Of a DNA stretch of 64,000 nt, positions 43,554 through 51,666 are shown piece by piece. Below the pieces are notes generated by a model. That model worked only from the letters and a program-made list of their open reading frames with translations. It made no database searches and was not told where the DNA came from. A program made the position numbers and the translations under genes. The stretch comes from Nonlabens ulvanivorans (GTDB taxonomy: Bacteria > Bacteroidota > Bacteroidia > Flavobacteriales > Flavobacteriaceae), in contig NZ_JPJI01000003.1 in assembly GCF_000732625.1 (NCBI RefSeq), positions 1-64,000 on the forward strand. Reading direction: 5' to 3'. Within the stretch, counting starts at the first letter, position 1. Every line of letters begins with the position of its first letter.

Positions 43554-46406
43554 TTATTTACTCAAGTACATTCTTCTACGAGCATACAGTTCATAAAAGT
43601 CATCATCCTTTAAACTGTCTATAAATAAGATACTTTCACCTGTAGACTTCATCTCTGGTCCTAAACGTTTATCAACATTAGGGAACTTATTAAAAGAGAA
43701 AACAGGTTGTTTAATTGCATATCCATCTAGTTGAGGATTGAAATCAAAATCTGTTACTTTATTGTGTCCTAACATGACCTTAGTAGCATAATTTACATAA
43801 GGCTCACCATAAGCTTTTGCGATAAAAGGAACCGTACGTGATGCACGTGGATTAGCCTCAATGATGTAAACTTTATCATCTTTAATAGCAAACTGTATAT
43901 TGATTAAACCTACAGTGTCCAGTGCTAGTGCAATCTTCTTAGTATGATCTTTAATTTGTTGCATGACCAGGTCACCTAGAGTAAATGGTGGTAGCAATGC
44001 GTTTGAATCTCCAGAATGCACTCCACAAGGTTCTATATGCTCCATGATACCTATGATGTAAACATTCTCACCATCACAAATCGCATCAGCCTCTGCCTCT
44101 ATGGCACCATCTAGATAGTGATCTAGTAATAATACGTTATTTGGAATCTTGCGAAGAATATCTACAACATGCTCTTCTAGTTCTTCTTTATTAATAACGA
44201 TTTTCATTCCTTGGCCACCTAATACATAGGATGGTCTTACTAATATAGGAAAGTCTAATTGCTCTGCAGCTTGAAGTGCTTCAGCAGGTGTCGTCGCCGT
44301 TGCAAACTCTGGATAAGGAATATCGTTTTCTTGTAACATTTTTGAGAACAGACCACGATCCTCTGCTAGATCCAGTGCTTTATAACTCGTTCCCATAATT
44401 TTAATACCGTAACGCTCTAACTTTTCTGCAAGCTTTAAGGCTGTCTGACCACCTAATTGAACAATAACACCTTCAGGCTTTTCATGACGTATAATATCAT
44501 AAATATGCTCCCAGAATACTGGTTCAAAATACAACTTATCTGCAGTATCAAAATCTGTAGAAACCGTCTCAGGATTACAGTTAATCATAATGGTTTCATA
44601 ACCGCATTCTTGTGCGGCATAAACACCATGCACACAACAGTAATCAAATTCAATACCTTGCCCTATACGGTTAGGTCCTGAACCTAGTACGATTACTTTT
44701 TTCTTATCTGATACGATACTTTCATTTTCTGCATATCGTTTTCCATCTGCGGTTTCCATTTCTGCCTCAAAAGTCGAGTAATAATATGGTGTTTGCGCAG
44801 GAAACTCTGCCGCACAGGTATCAACTAGTTTATAAACACGGTTGATGTTTAATTCGTCACGCTTAGTGTATACTTCACTTTCTAAACAGCCCAGCATGTG
44901 TGCTATCTGGCGATCTGCAAATCCTTTTTGTTTTGCTTCTAGAAGTAGCTTTCGAGAAAGCGTGTTGATATCAAACTTAGAGATTTCAATTTCTAGTGAG
45001 TGTAATTCTTCAAACTGCTTGAGGTACCACATATCGATTTTTGTGATCTCATGAATGCGCTCTAAAGAAATTCCCATCGCAATGGCATCGTATAGAGCAA
45101 ATACTCTATCCCAGCTAGCGTGTGTTAGTTTGTCAATTACCTGGTTGTAATCTTTATAACCTTTACCATCTGCTCCTAGACCATTACGCTTAATTTCAAG
45201 CGATTGTGTTGCTTTGTGCAATGCTTCTTGAAAAGAACGTCCTATTCCCATCACTTCTCCTACAGACTTCATTTGTAAGCCTAAAGTGCGGTCAGAGCCT
45301 TCAAATTTGTCAAAATTCCATCGTGGTATTTTTACAATGACATAATCTAATGTAGGCTCAAAAAGAGCGCTAGTAGATTTTGTAATCTGGTTATCTAGTT
45401 CATCTAGTGTATAACCTATCGCTAGTTTTGCTGCTATTTTTGCAATAGGATAACCTGTTGCTTTTGATGCTAGTGCACTAGAACGACTTACACGCGGATT
45501 GATCTCAATAGCGATGATTTCTTCTTTTTCATCTGGACTAACCGCAAATTGCACGTTACATCCACCAGCAAACGCACCGATACTGCGCATCATATGAATA
45601 GCCATATCACGCATTTTTTGATACGTGCGGTCTGATAGTGTCATGGCTGGTGCTACTGTAATAGAATCACCAGTATGGATTCCCATAGGATCCATATTTT
45701 CTATACTACAAATAATAACGACGTTATCATTATCATCACGTAATAACTCTAGTTCATATTCTTTCCAACCTAGTAATGCTTTATCAATCATTACTTCATG
45801 AATAGGAGAAGCTTCTAAACCACGAGTTAATAACTCATCATAATCTTCTTCTTTATAAACGATGGCTGCACCAGCACCACCTAATGTAAATGAAGAACGT
45901 ATACATAATGGGAAACCGAACTCTTGTGCAATCTCTTTACCTTTTAAGAATGAAGTAGCAGTAGCTTGTGGAGCCATCCCTACGCCTATCTTACCCATCA
46001 GGTTTCTAAATTGTTCACGATCTTCTGTAACATTAATAGCGTCTATATTAACACCTATTAAATCTACATTATGATCTTCCCAGATTCCTTTTTCTTGAGC
46101 TTCAATACACAAGTTAAGAGCGGTCTGTCCACCCATAGTAGGTAATACCGCGTCTATTTGTGGATGTTCTTTTAAAATCTTGCGTATGGAATTAGTGTTT
46201 AATGGTAATAGATAAACATGATCTGCCATGCTAGGATCTGTCATGATCGTAGCTGGATTTGAATTGATCAAAATTGTTTCTATTCCGTCTTCTCTTAAGG
46301 AACGTAGGGCTTGTGTTCCAGAATAATCAAACTCACAGGCTTGACCTATAACAATAGGTCCACTTCCTATGATAAGTATGGATTTGAGATCGGTTCTTTT
46401 AGGCAT
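43554..46406 (-). CDS. carB: Carbamoyl-phosphate synthase large subunit (short form)
   Basis: The 950-residue enzyme makes carbamoyl phosphate for pyrimidine and arginine synthesis with the small subunit CarA, which is not in this window. Both ATP-grasp halves are present: K-S-I-L-I-I-G-S-G-P-I-V-I-G-Q near 8-22 and K-V-I-V-L-G-S-G-P-N-R-I-G-Q-G near 568-583. The protein ends 23 residues after the E-M-K-S-T-G-E motif, so the C-terminal MGS-like allosteric domain (~130 residues in E. coli) is absent. A one-mismatch palindrome (44948-44961) lies in the coding sequence. It is monocistronic, between terminators at 43501-43530 and 46545-46580. Confidence 0.96.
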   Translation of the reverse strand: MPKRTDLKSILIIGSGPIVIGQACEFDYSGTQALRSLREDGIETILINSNPATIMTDPSMADHVYLLPLNTNSIRKILKEHPQIDAVLPTMGGQTALNLCIEAQEKGIWEDHNVDLIGVNIDAINVTEDREQFRNLMGKIGVGMAPQATATSFLKGKEIAQEFGFPLCIRSSFTLGGAGAAIVYKEEDYDELLTRGLEASPIHEVMIDKALLGWKEYELELLRDDNDNVVIICSIENMDPMGIHTGDSITVAPAMTLSDRTYQKMRDMAIHMMRSIGAFAGGCNVQFAVSPDEKEEIIAIEINPRVSRSSALASKATGYPIAKIAAKLAIGYTLDELDNQITKSTSALFEPTLDYVIVKIPRWNFDKFEGSDRTLGLQMKSVGEVMGIGRSFQEALHKATQSLEIKRNGLGADGKGYKDYNQVIDKLTHASWDRVFALYDAIAMGISLERIHEITKIDMWYLKQFEELHSLEIEISKFDINTLSRKLLLEAKQKGFADRQIAHMLGCLESEVYTKRDELNINRVYKLVDTCAAEFPAQTPYYYSTFEAEMETADGKRYAENESIVSDKKKVIVLGSGPNRIGQGIEFDYCCVHGVYAAQECGYETIMINCNPETVSTDFDTADKLYFEPVFWEHIYDIIRHEKPEGVIVQLGGQTALKLAEKLERYGIKIMGTSYKALDLAEDRGLFSKMLQENDIPYPEFATATTPAEALQAAEQLDFPILVRPSYVLGGQGMKIVINKEELEEHVVDILRKIPNNVLLLDHYLDGAIEAEADAICDGENVYIIGIMEHIEPCGVHSGDSNALLPPFTLGDLVMQQIKDHTKKIALALDTVGLINIQFAIKDDKVYIIEANPRASRTVPFIAKAYGEPYVNYATKVMLGHNKVTDFDFNPQLDGYAIKQPVFSFNKFPNVDKRLGPEMKSTGESILFIDSLKDDDFYELYARRRMYLSK
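44948..44961. repeat. Degenerate palindrome copy inside carB, GCTTTCGAGAAAGC
   Basis: One mismatch from the 14-mer core, inside the carB coding sequence. It may be a decayed or chance copy and breaks the regular spacing, so it is listed apart from the perfect copies. Confidence 0.5.
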
Positions 46407-46544
46407 GATAAAGGTGCTTTTTTAGGTGGCTTAAATATCGTTGATAAAAATCAGTTTTACTTATGGTTATGCTGTAAGATATGAGAAGTAATAAACAGGT
46501 TTTCTACTAATTACTAAGGTGTTACTCATTTCCCGACGAGACAT

Positions 46545-46580
46545 AAAAAAAGGCGTTACTTCTATAAAAAGTAACGCCTT
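46545..46580 (-). terminator. rpmH terminator
   Basis: AAGGCGTTACTT, loop CTATAAA, AAGTAACGCCTT; on the minus strand a T-run follows the stem. It lies 23 bp after the rpmH stop and insulates carB. Confidence 0.92.
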
Positions 46581-46602
46581 ATATATATTAATTAGAGAAT
46601 CA

Positions 46603-46767
46603 TTATCTCTTGTGTCTTAATTCAGTAGATACAGATAGTTTCTTACGTCCTTTAGCTCTACGACGCGCAAGAACCTTACGACCGTTTGCAGAAGCCATAC
46701 GCTCTCTGAAACCATGTTTGTTTCTTCTTTTTCTCTTTGACGGTTGGTATGTTCTTTTTTGTGCCAT
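46603..46767 (-). CDS. rpmH: 50S ribosomal protein L34
   Basis: The 54-residue basic protein has [10 protein letters not shown] at its start, then [28 protein letters not shown] near 28-41 and a final R-H-K-R. This is the complete L34 signature, with the slightly longer Bacteroidota tail. L34 sits in the large ribosomal subunit near the exit tunnel. The gene is too short for most simple ORF cut-offs. The classical partner rnpA is not downstream; carB follows after the terminator. Its promoter is at 46829-46858. Confidence 0.97.
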   Translation of the reverse strand: MAQKRTYQPSKRKRRNKHGFRERMASANGRKVLARRRAKGRKKLSVSTELRHKR

Positions 46768-46828
46768 AGCTTATATTCTGTATGCTCTATATAGTAATGA
46801 GGTTTTAACCTCCATTTTTAATCGGGTG

Positions 46829-46858
46829 CAAATATAAGAAGTCTTTTTACTCGGACAA
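46829..46858 (-). promoter_or_regulatory. rpmH promoter
   Basis: Minus strand: -33 TTG (46858-46856), 19 bp, -7 TATATTTG (46836-46829), an almost ideal Bacteroidota promoter. Within the leader a short hairpin GAGGTT/AACCTC (46799-46812) precedes the ATG and could contribute to feedback control (inference). Confidence 0.75.
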
Positions 46859-46901
46859 TAGGTGATGTGATTTTTTTTGAAATAATTTTTAATAATTACC
46901 T

Positions 46902-47747
46902 CTAATATAAAATTAACTCTAGTTGCGGTATATCTGAGCCAGTAAAAAGCTTAAAAACAGGTCCTTCTTTATTTTTTAAGTTACGTTGGGAAGCTGATGT
47001 AAATTGAGGATTAGATTTTCTTTTGTAACACATTAAATTCAAACTACCTTTTACACACTTTATAACAACCACAATATATCCTGTTTCGGGAATATAAATA
47101 TCCTTATCTATGGTATTAACTGAAACAAAATGTTTGCCTCTTATATCCACTTTATGCAATTCATTCTCTTCCTTGTACAATATAGCTGGATCTGTTAAAT
47201 TAACAGAATCTTTATAATGATAAACTTCTACTTTAAATTCAGTACCATAACTTCGATCAGGAATAAAGAGACCTTTTCCTCTTACTTTAAAAGAAATGGT
47301 TCTAAGACTTTTACCAGCAATAGTGCTATCTATGGCAAAACCAATTCCTTTCTGCTGTTTAGAATATATTGTGGTCGGAATACTTCTATTTTTATGAGGT
47401 CCAAATTTTCTCTCTTTTTTTGCGGATAACGAAATTACATCTAATTCATTACTAGTAGAAAGATATATAGGTAAAGAAAATAAGTTGTTCTTATCTAGTC
47501 TGTCTGAAGTAAAGTTATGTTTCACTATTATGGAGTCTACCCTAGGAAGATTAATTTCTTCTTCATTGAAACATATTTCACCTTTATAATCGTGTAAGAT
47601 TAAAGCTTTTTTAGATTTATAAATATATAGCTCAACGTTTTCTATTTTTTTTCCTGTTTCTGAGGAAAGAAAATTGATGCAATTATTGACTTGTGATTGC
47701 ACCGTAAATGGCAACATTACTATAAATATGTAGAACTTATTTCTCAT
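46902..47747 (-). CDS. Exported protein of unknown function, paralogue of the upstream neighbour
   Basis: The product has 281 residues with a signal peptide (about 1-18, ending T-V-Q-S-Q). The middle contains K-F-G-P-H-K-N near 113-119, T-T-I-Y-S near 124-128, and S-Y-G-T-E-F-K-V-E-V-Y near 170-180. The upstream gene's product has matching blocks at similar positions (F-G-P-E-K-E, T-T-F-L-A, S-Y-G-V-R-Y-Q-F-E-I-V), so the two are paralogues. The N-terminal part resembles a carboxypeptidase-like or CNA-B-like fold (V-E-L-Y-I-Y). Function unknown. They form a small accessory patch downstream of rpmH's promoter. Confidence 0.65.
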   Translation of the reverse strand: MRNKFYIFIVMLPFTVQSQVNNCINFLSSETGKKIENVELYIYKSKKALILHDYKGEICFNEEEINLPRVDSIIVKHNFTSDRLDKNNLFSLPIYLSTSNELDVISLSAKKERKFGPHKNRSIPTTIYSKQQKGIGFAIDSTIAGKSLRTISFKVRGKGLFIPDRSYGTEFKVEVYHYKDSVNLTDPAILYKEENELHKVDIRGKHFVSVNTIDKDIYIPETGYIVVVIKCVKGSLNLMCYKRKSNPQFTSASQRNLKNKEGPVFKLFTGSDIPQLELILY

Positions 47748-47768
47748 AACTCTATAAGATAAGTCCTA

Positions 47769-48611
47769 TCATTCATCAATTTCCTCCTTATCATTATATA
47801 TCAAATCAATTCTATAATTTGTTGGAGACCTGTAGCTAATTGGATAAGCATCAATATGACTCCAATAGCCTATCGGTATTATTTTACTATCAATGTCACG
47901 TTTCACATGTCCTACAATCAAATTTACATCTAGCGGTTTAAAAAGAATTGCAAAATATGGGTACTTCAAAACTTCATCCCAAATCTTATCATCAACTTTC
48001 ACTTGAAACCAATGTCGCTTTTTTTGCGAAACTTTATATATATTTTCAACTTCATATCTATAAACTGGCTTACCATATTTACCAATACTATCAAATGCAA
48101 CAATTTCAAATTGATATCGAACTCCGTAAGAAGGTTTAGATGATAAGAAATTCCTATTATGTAAAAAGATTCTAAAACCTCTCAAATCAAAATTACGAAC
48201 AGTGTCTGTAGGAAAGAGAATCCCAGATCTATTACCTGCTAAAAAGGTGGTTGTGCTAGCTTTTTCTTTCTCTGGCCCAAAGAATTTAGGTTTCTTTGCA
48301 ATCAGAACAATCTCCTCACTTTCAATAACTTCTGGTAAATTGATGATTTTCTTTTCAAAATCGGCGTTGAAAAGTCTCTTAGTATAAAATGAGTAATAAA
48401 CTACTAGGGAATCTAACCTACTTAATTGATCTTTATCAAATCGGAATTGGAATTTGTCGTCAACTTTCTGGTTGTTGACTTGAGTTCCGTTTTTGAATGA
48501 GATAATAGATATTTCATTGGACTGTACGGTTGTAGTTTTAAAGGAGTATAATGACTGTGCATTTGACAATAACTGTAACTGTAATAAAATTATTATAATT
48601 AATTTTCTCAT
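47769..48611 (-). CDS. Exported protein of unknown function, paralogue of the downstream neighbour
   Basis: The product has 280 residues from the ATG at 48611; the earlier Met 12 codons upstream would break the signal peptide M-R-K-L-I-I-I-I-L-L-...-S-N-A-Q. Blocks F-G-P-E-K-E near 113, T-T-F-L-A near 121, and R-Y-Q-F-E-I-V match the neighbouring gene, so this is a tandem duplicate with moderate divergence. No enzyme or sorting motif. The gap to its paralogue is 21 bp, so they are probably one transcript. Confidence 0.65.
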   Translation of the reverse strand: MRKLIIIILLQLQLLSNAQSLYSFKTTTVQSNEISIISFKNGTQVNNQKVDDKFQFRFDKDQLSRLDSLVVYYSFYTKRLFNADFEKKIINLPEVIESEEIVLIAKKPKFFGPEKEKASTTTFLAGNRSGILFPTDTVRNFDLRGFRIFLHNRNFLSSKPSYGVRYQFEIVAFDSIGKYGKPVYRYEVENIYKVSQKKRHWFQVKVDDKIWDEVLKYPYFAILFKPLDVNLIVGHVKRDIDSKIIPIGYWSHIDAYPISYRSPTNYRIDLIYNDKEEIDE

Positions 48612-48671
48612 ATAAGTTTTTAAGATAAATAAATCGCCCAAAATCAAGCATTCGAAATGAAATAATAAAAA

Positions 48672-48703
48672 TTATTAGGAGTGTTAAAAAACACTCCTAA
48701 TAA
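48672..48703 (-). terminator. Terminator-like hairpin after the Cys-rich lipoprotein gene
   Basis: TTATTAGGAGTGTT, loop AAAA, AACACTCCTAATAA; on the minus strand an A/T-rich tract follows, as in AT-rich terminators. Confidence 0.75.
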
Positions 48704-48720
48704 CTTATTAAGTTAAATAA

Positions 48721-49404
48721 TTATTGATAAGACACAGGACTTCCAGACGCTGACCAAGCGGCTTCGTCGCAATTTCGATTTACACTAAAAGTACGACTAC
48801 CATGGCGAAAAAACAACCTACTTCGATAAGCTAGAACTGTTGTTTGATAACCCACTAAGTCACCATCACTATTCAGAATGGCGGTACAAGGAGATATAGG
48901 GTCAGCTCCAGGAACTTCTTGCCAACACCAAAAACAACCTGTAGTTTGATAATCATTACCGTAACCTGGTGCATTAATATCTCCTGCCCCATTTTCTAAA
49001 CTTAAAAACAAAAAGTTTTTAGTGTCTTCATTTAGAAATGCAGATAATAATTCATCCTCAAGAGCATCTAATTCTGTATCATTAGGTTCCCCTGAAAAAT
49101 CTAAAACACTTACATAGTCTTTTGCGCTATTAACGGCATCTATTTGACTTGCTGATAACGTATTGTCAGCTAGAAAGCGATCATACTTAAACACCCATAC
49201 AGCTTGTTTTTGCTCATTAGTAAGAGCATCAAACTGGTCCATTCCACTTTCAGTATTCCCTAGAATACTCCAGTAGATTGTCTCTGCATCAAAAGTTGTT
49301 GACTTTTGAAAATCATTATTTTCTTGAACAGATGTTTCTGTCTCACAAGATGTGATAAACATGGTGAAAAATAACATGCTTAAAATTAGGCTTATTTTTT
49401 TCAT
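48721..49404 (-). CDS. Lipoprotein resembling fulvocin C-related proteins, Cys-rich C-terminus
   Basis: The product has 227 residues. The N-terminus M-F-I-T-S-C-E-T-E is a lipobox with Cys at residue 20. Residues ~45-115 are helical, with L-T-N-E-Q-K-Q-A-V-W near 62-71, the pattern seen in fulvocin C-related Bacteroidota proteins. The C-terminal ~75 residues are Cys-rich: C-F-W-C-W-Q near 157-162, P-C-T-A near 172, and a last Cys near 213. That mix suggests a secreted small-protein or bacteriocin-like role, but no immunity gene is obvious nearby. It is in the accessory patch between rpmH and the TPR gene. Confidence 0.55.
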   Translation of the reverse strand: MKKISLILSMLFFTMFITSCETETSVQENNDFQKSTTFDAETIYWSILGNTESGMDQFDALTNEQKQAVWVFKYDRFLADNTLSASQIDAVNSAKDYVSVLDFSGEPNDTELDALEDELLSAFLNEDTKNFLFLSLENGAGDINAPGYGNDYQTTGCFWCWQEVPGADPISPCTAILNSDGDLVGYQTTVLAYRSRLFFRHGSRTFSVNRNCDEAAWSASGSPVSYQ

Positions 49405-49703
49405 TTGTAAAGTTTTTTTGTTCCTTTAGAAGGAACATGGTTAATTTTAATAACCTTTATATTACTGCAGCTTATATGATTATGAGTCACAAATTTGAAG
49501 AAAAAAAAAAAAACGAAAAATGAAAGTAAATTGTACTAATAATGATTTGATAACCTAATGATATCATAGAAATATTATTTTCTTGGGTAACACAAGATGG
49601 CTTCAATCCGTTGCCTGTAATTCAATCTCAAAAATCAATATGACCTTGAAGATATTAGTCTAGCTTAAATCTATATCTTTGCATTCTTAAATTTAAACCT
49701 ACC
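49405..49703. other. 299-bp divergent intergenic region
   Basis: It holds an A-rich run near 49499-49513, a TATCTTTG -7 element at 49674-49681 for the downstream gene, and nothing else I recognise. The divergent layout suggests promoters for both neighbours. Confidence 0.55.
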
Positions 49704-50219
49704 ATGTTTAACAAAAACATTAAAATCGTCATCGCTGTATTAATCGTAGCGTTTGCCGTATATCAATTTACTTTAAACGAAATCATGAATGGTATCTTCT
49801 TGATACTACTTGCTGGAATATTCATCTTCTTATATTTTAAAAATGAGATGATCTTACTAGCTTTTTTAAAGCTTAGAAAACAAGATTTTCCTGGCGCTAT
49901 GAAATGGCTAGAGAAGATTAAAGATCCTGAAGCAGCACTAGTTACTAAGCAACAAGGTTACTATAACTATTTGCAGGGCTTAATGATCTCACAAACAAAC
50001 ATGACCAAAGCAGAGAAATATTTTAAGAAAGCTATAAGTCTAGGACTTAGTATGGATCAAGATCTTGCTGTAGCAAAACTTAATCTGGCAGGTATCGCTA
50101 TGACCAAGCGTAGAAAACGTGAAGCTACTACCCTACTTACTGAGGCTAAAAAATTAGATAAGCACAACATGCTGGGTGATCAAATCAAAATGATGAAACA
50201 GCAAATGAAGAAAATTTAA
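49704..50219 (+). CDS. Membrane protein with TPR-like repeats
   Basis: The product has 171 residues. Two hydrophobic segments (about 8-24 and 30-48) are followed by helical TPR-like hairpins: A-M-K-W-L-E-K-I-K-D near 65-74, Y-Y-N-Y-L-Q-G-L-M near 87-95, K-A-E-K-Y-F-K-K-A-I-S-L-G near 102-114, and A-V-A-K-L-N-L-A-G-I-A-M near 121-132. Often annotated DUF2892 or a TPR protein of unknown function in flavobacteria. It has its own -7 element TATCTTTG (49674-49681) and ends at the terminator at 50241-50272. Confidence 0.75.
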   Translation: MFNKNIKIVIAVLIVAFAVYQFTLNEIMNGIFLILLAGIFIFLYFKNEMILLAFLKLRKQDFPGAMKWLEKIKDPEAALVTKQQGYYNYLQGLMISQTNMTKAEKYFKKAISLGLSMDQDLAVAKLNLAGIAMTKRRKREATTLLTEAKKLDKHNMLGDQIKMMKQQMKKI

Positions 50220-50240
50220 GTTTATAACCTTAAATTTATA

Positions 50241-50272
50241 ACAAAGCCTAATCTTGAGATTGGGCTTTGTTG
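50241..50272 (+). terminator. Rho-independent terminator of the TPR-like gene
   Basis: ACAAAGCC-TAATC, loop TTGA, GATTG-GGCTTTGT, then TGTTT. Confidence 0.85.
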
Positions 50273-50358
50273 TTTGGTCAAATTAATAGCAATGCATTTA
50301 ACATCAATTTATTTCAGCTTCTTCTTATCTAAAATTGATCGAATTTCATAATGATCAG

Positions 50359-50379
50359 ATTCCGAAATAAATTCGGAAT
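50359..50379. repeat. Small ATTCC/GGAAT hairpin element at a convergent gene end
   Basis: ATTCCGAA / TTCGGAAT around a 5-base loop, preceded by CAG and followed by GACA. The copies at 56670-56690 and 56729-56750 share that frame. It lies in the convergent gap between the TPR-like gene and rnz. Confidence 0.7.
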
Positions 50380-50398
50380 GACAATTAATCATAAGCAT

Positions 50399-51304
50399 TT
50401 AAAACTCAAATACCTTACCATCTGCTGCGAGTTCTACAGTTGGGAAAATTTCTTGCGCTTCTTTTCTAAACAACTCATAGTCGCCATAGCGTGTAGAATA
50501 GTGACCTAGTATAAGTGTTCCTACGTTTGCTTGTTTTGCTATATCTGCTGCTTGTGCTGCTGTACTGTGTTTAGTACGTTCACAAAGATCTTCATGTGAT
50601 TTTAAAAAAGTAGATTCGTGATATAACACTGTCGCATTTTTAATAATCGGTACAATATCTGGCTTGTACATCGTATCACTACAAAAAGCATAACTCTTTG
50701 CCGCTACAGGATTAAAAGTTAATAGATCGTTAGATATTACCTCACCACTCGCTAATTCAATATCGTGACCTTGTTTAACCTTGCGATAATAGGCTTGATC
50801 CACACCATATTCTTCACATGCTACAACATCTAATTTACGATCTAACGGTTTCTCTTCAAACAGATAACCATTGGTATATACACGATGATCCAGCGGTATG
50901 GTGGTCACCGTTACCTTATCATCTTCATAGATGAGTTGAGAATCTTTGGACTCGCTTTCGCGAAAGCGTAAATCAAAAGTAGTATAGCTCTTAGTAAGCT
51001 TAAGTTGTAATAAGATGATTTCTCTGATTCCTTTAGGACCATAAATCGTCAATGGCGTATCTCTTCCCAATAAGCAAAAGGTGGATATCATACCAATCAA
51101 TCCAAAGAAATGATCACCATGCAGGTGAGATATAAAGATGTTTTTAATGCGTGAAAACTTTACCCGACTAGTGCGCATTGCCATTTGCGTACCTTCACCA
51201 CAATCTATTAAGAATAGATTACCTCTTATCTCAAGAACTTGAGATGTAGGTCGGGTTGATGCGGTAGGTGTTGCACTATGACAACCTAGAATGGTTAACT
51301 TCAA
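50399..51304 (-). CDS. rnz: Ribonuclease Z (tRNA 3'-end processing)
   Basis: The 301-residue metallo-beta-lactamase-fold enzyme cuts the 3' trailer from tRNA precursors. H60-L-H62-G-D64-H65 is the zinc motif, with the second zinc His near H-R-V (about 140) and the C-terminal H-S-T and G-H-Y-S-T-R ligands near 242 and 263. Length is normal for the short RNase Z. A perfect palindrome copy (50953-50968) lies inside the coding frame as R-F-R-E-S and does not disturb it. The upstream STAS-like gene and pyrB are on the same strand. Confidence 0.94.
   Translation of the reverse strand: MKLTILGCHSATPTASTRPTSQVLEIRGNLFLIDCGEGTQMAMRTSRVKFSRIKNIFISHLHGDHFFGLIGMISTFCLLGRDTPLTIYGPKGIREIILLQLKLTKSYTTFDLRFRESESKDSQLIYEDDKVTVTTIPLDHRVYTNGYLFEEKPLDRKLDVVACEEYGVDQAYYRKVKQGHDIELASGEVISNDLLTFNPVAAKSYAFCSDTMYKPDIVPIIKNATVLYHESTFLKSHEDLCERTKHSTAAQAADIAKQANVGTLILGHYSTRYGDYELFRKEAQEIFPTVELAADGKVFEF
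50953..50968. repeat. Dispersed palindrome copy inside rnz, CGCTTTCGCGAAAGCG
   Basis: Perfect 16-mer inside the coding sequence, read on the minus strand as R-F-R-E-S. It is the only perfect copy inside a non-signal-peptide coding region. Confidence 0.95.
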
Positions 51305-51333
51305 TAGATAAGGTTATTTATAGACTTAGATGC

Positions 51334-51666
51334 TTAAAATCCTAAATCGCGTTCAATTTCTTCCATCTCAATCACGTCTTGGGCTTCTTGCAAAGTAGGC
51401 ACCACCATTAATTCTTCAGGAATCTCGTCGATTGATAACGCGGCATTCACCATCACAAACGATTGTTTTGTAGATCTATGTTGATTACTTAAAGCAAGAA
51501 ATAGTAGTAAGTCTGTTAAAGTAGCGTCCGTATATTGTATTAAATCTACGATTACATTCTTTCCCTCAAACTGATTAAATATTGTTGGTAAAAACTGAGC
51601 AAATCCACTGATGTCATCATACTCATCTCTCAGTAATATATAATTATCGTGCGTTTCACTAATCAT
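51334..51666 (-). CDS. STAS-like (anti-sigma factor antagonist-type) protein
   Basis: The product has 110 residues from the ATG at 51666; a TTG seven codons earlier is possible. The alpha/beta pattern with V-I-V-D-L-I-Q-Y-T-D near 37-46, L-L-L-F-L-A-L-S near 54-61, and S-F-V-M-V near 68-72 fits a STAS fold, though the canonical Ser is not obvious. Annotation pipelines often call it ribonuclease Z because of its position, but it lacks any metal-binding His motif. It overlaps pyrB by 8 bp and lies just ahead of rnz, so it is in one operon with both. Confidence 0.7.
   Translation of the reverse strand: MISETHDNYILLRDEYDDISGFAQFLPTIFNQFEGKNVIVDLIQYTDATLTDLLLFLALSNQHRSTKQSFVMVNAALSIDEIPEELMVVPTLQEAQDVIEMEEIERDLGF

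Noticed and set aside
51334-51666. Second ribonuclease Z
   Set aside because: No H-x-H-x-D-H motif; the fold looks STAS-like.
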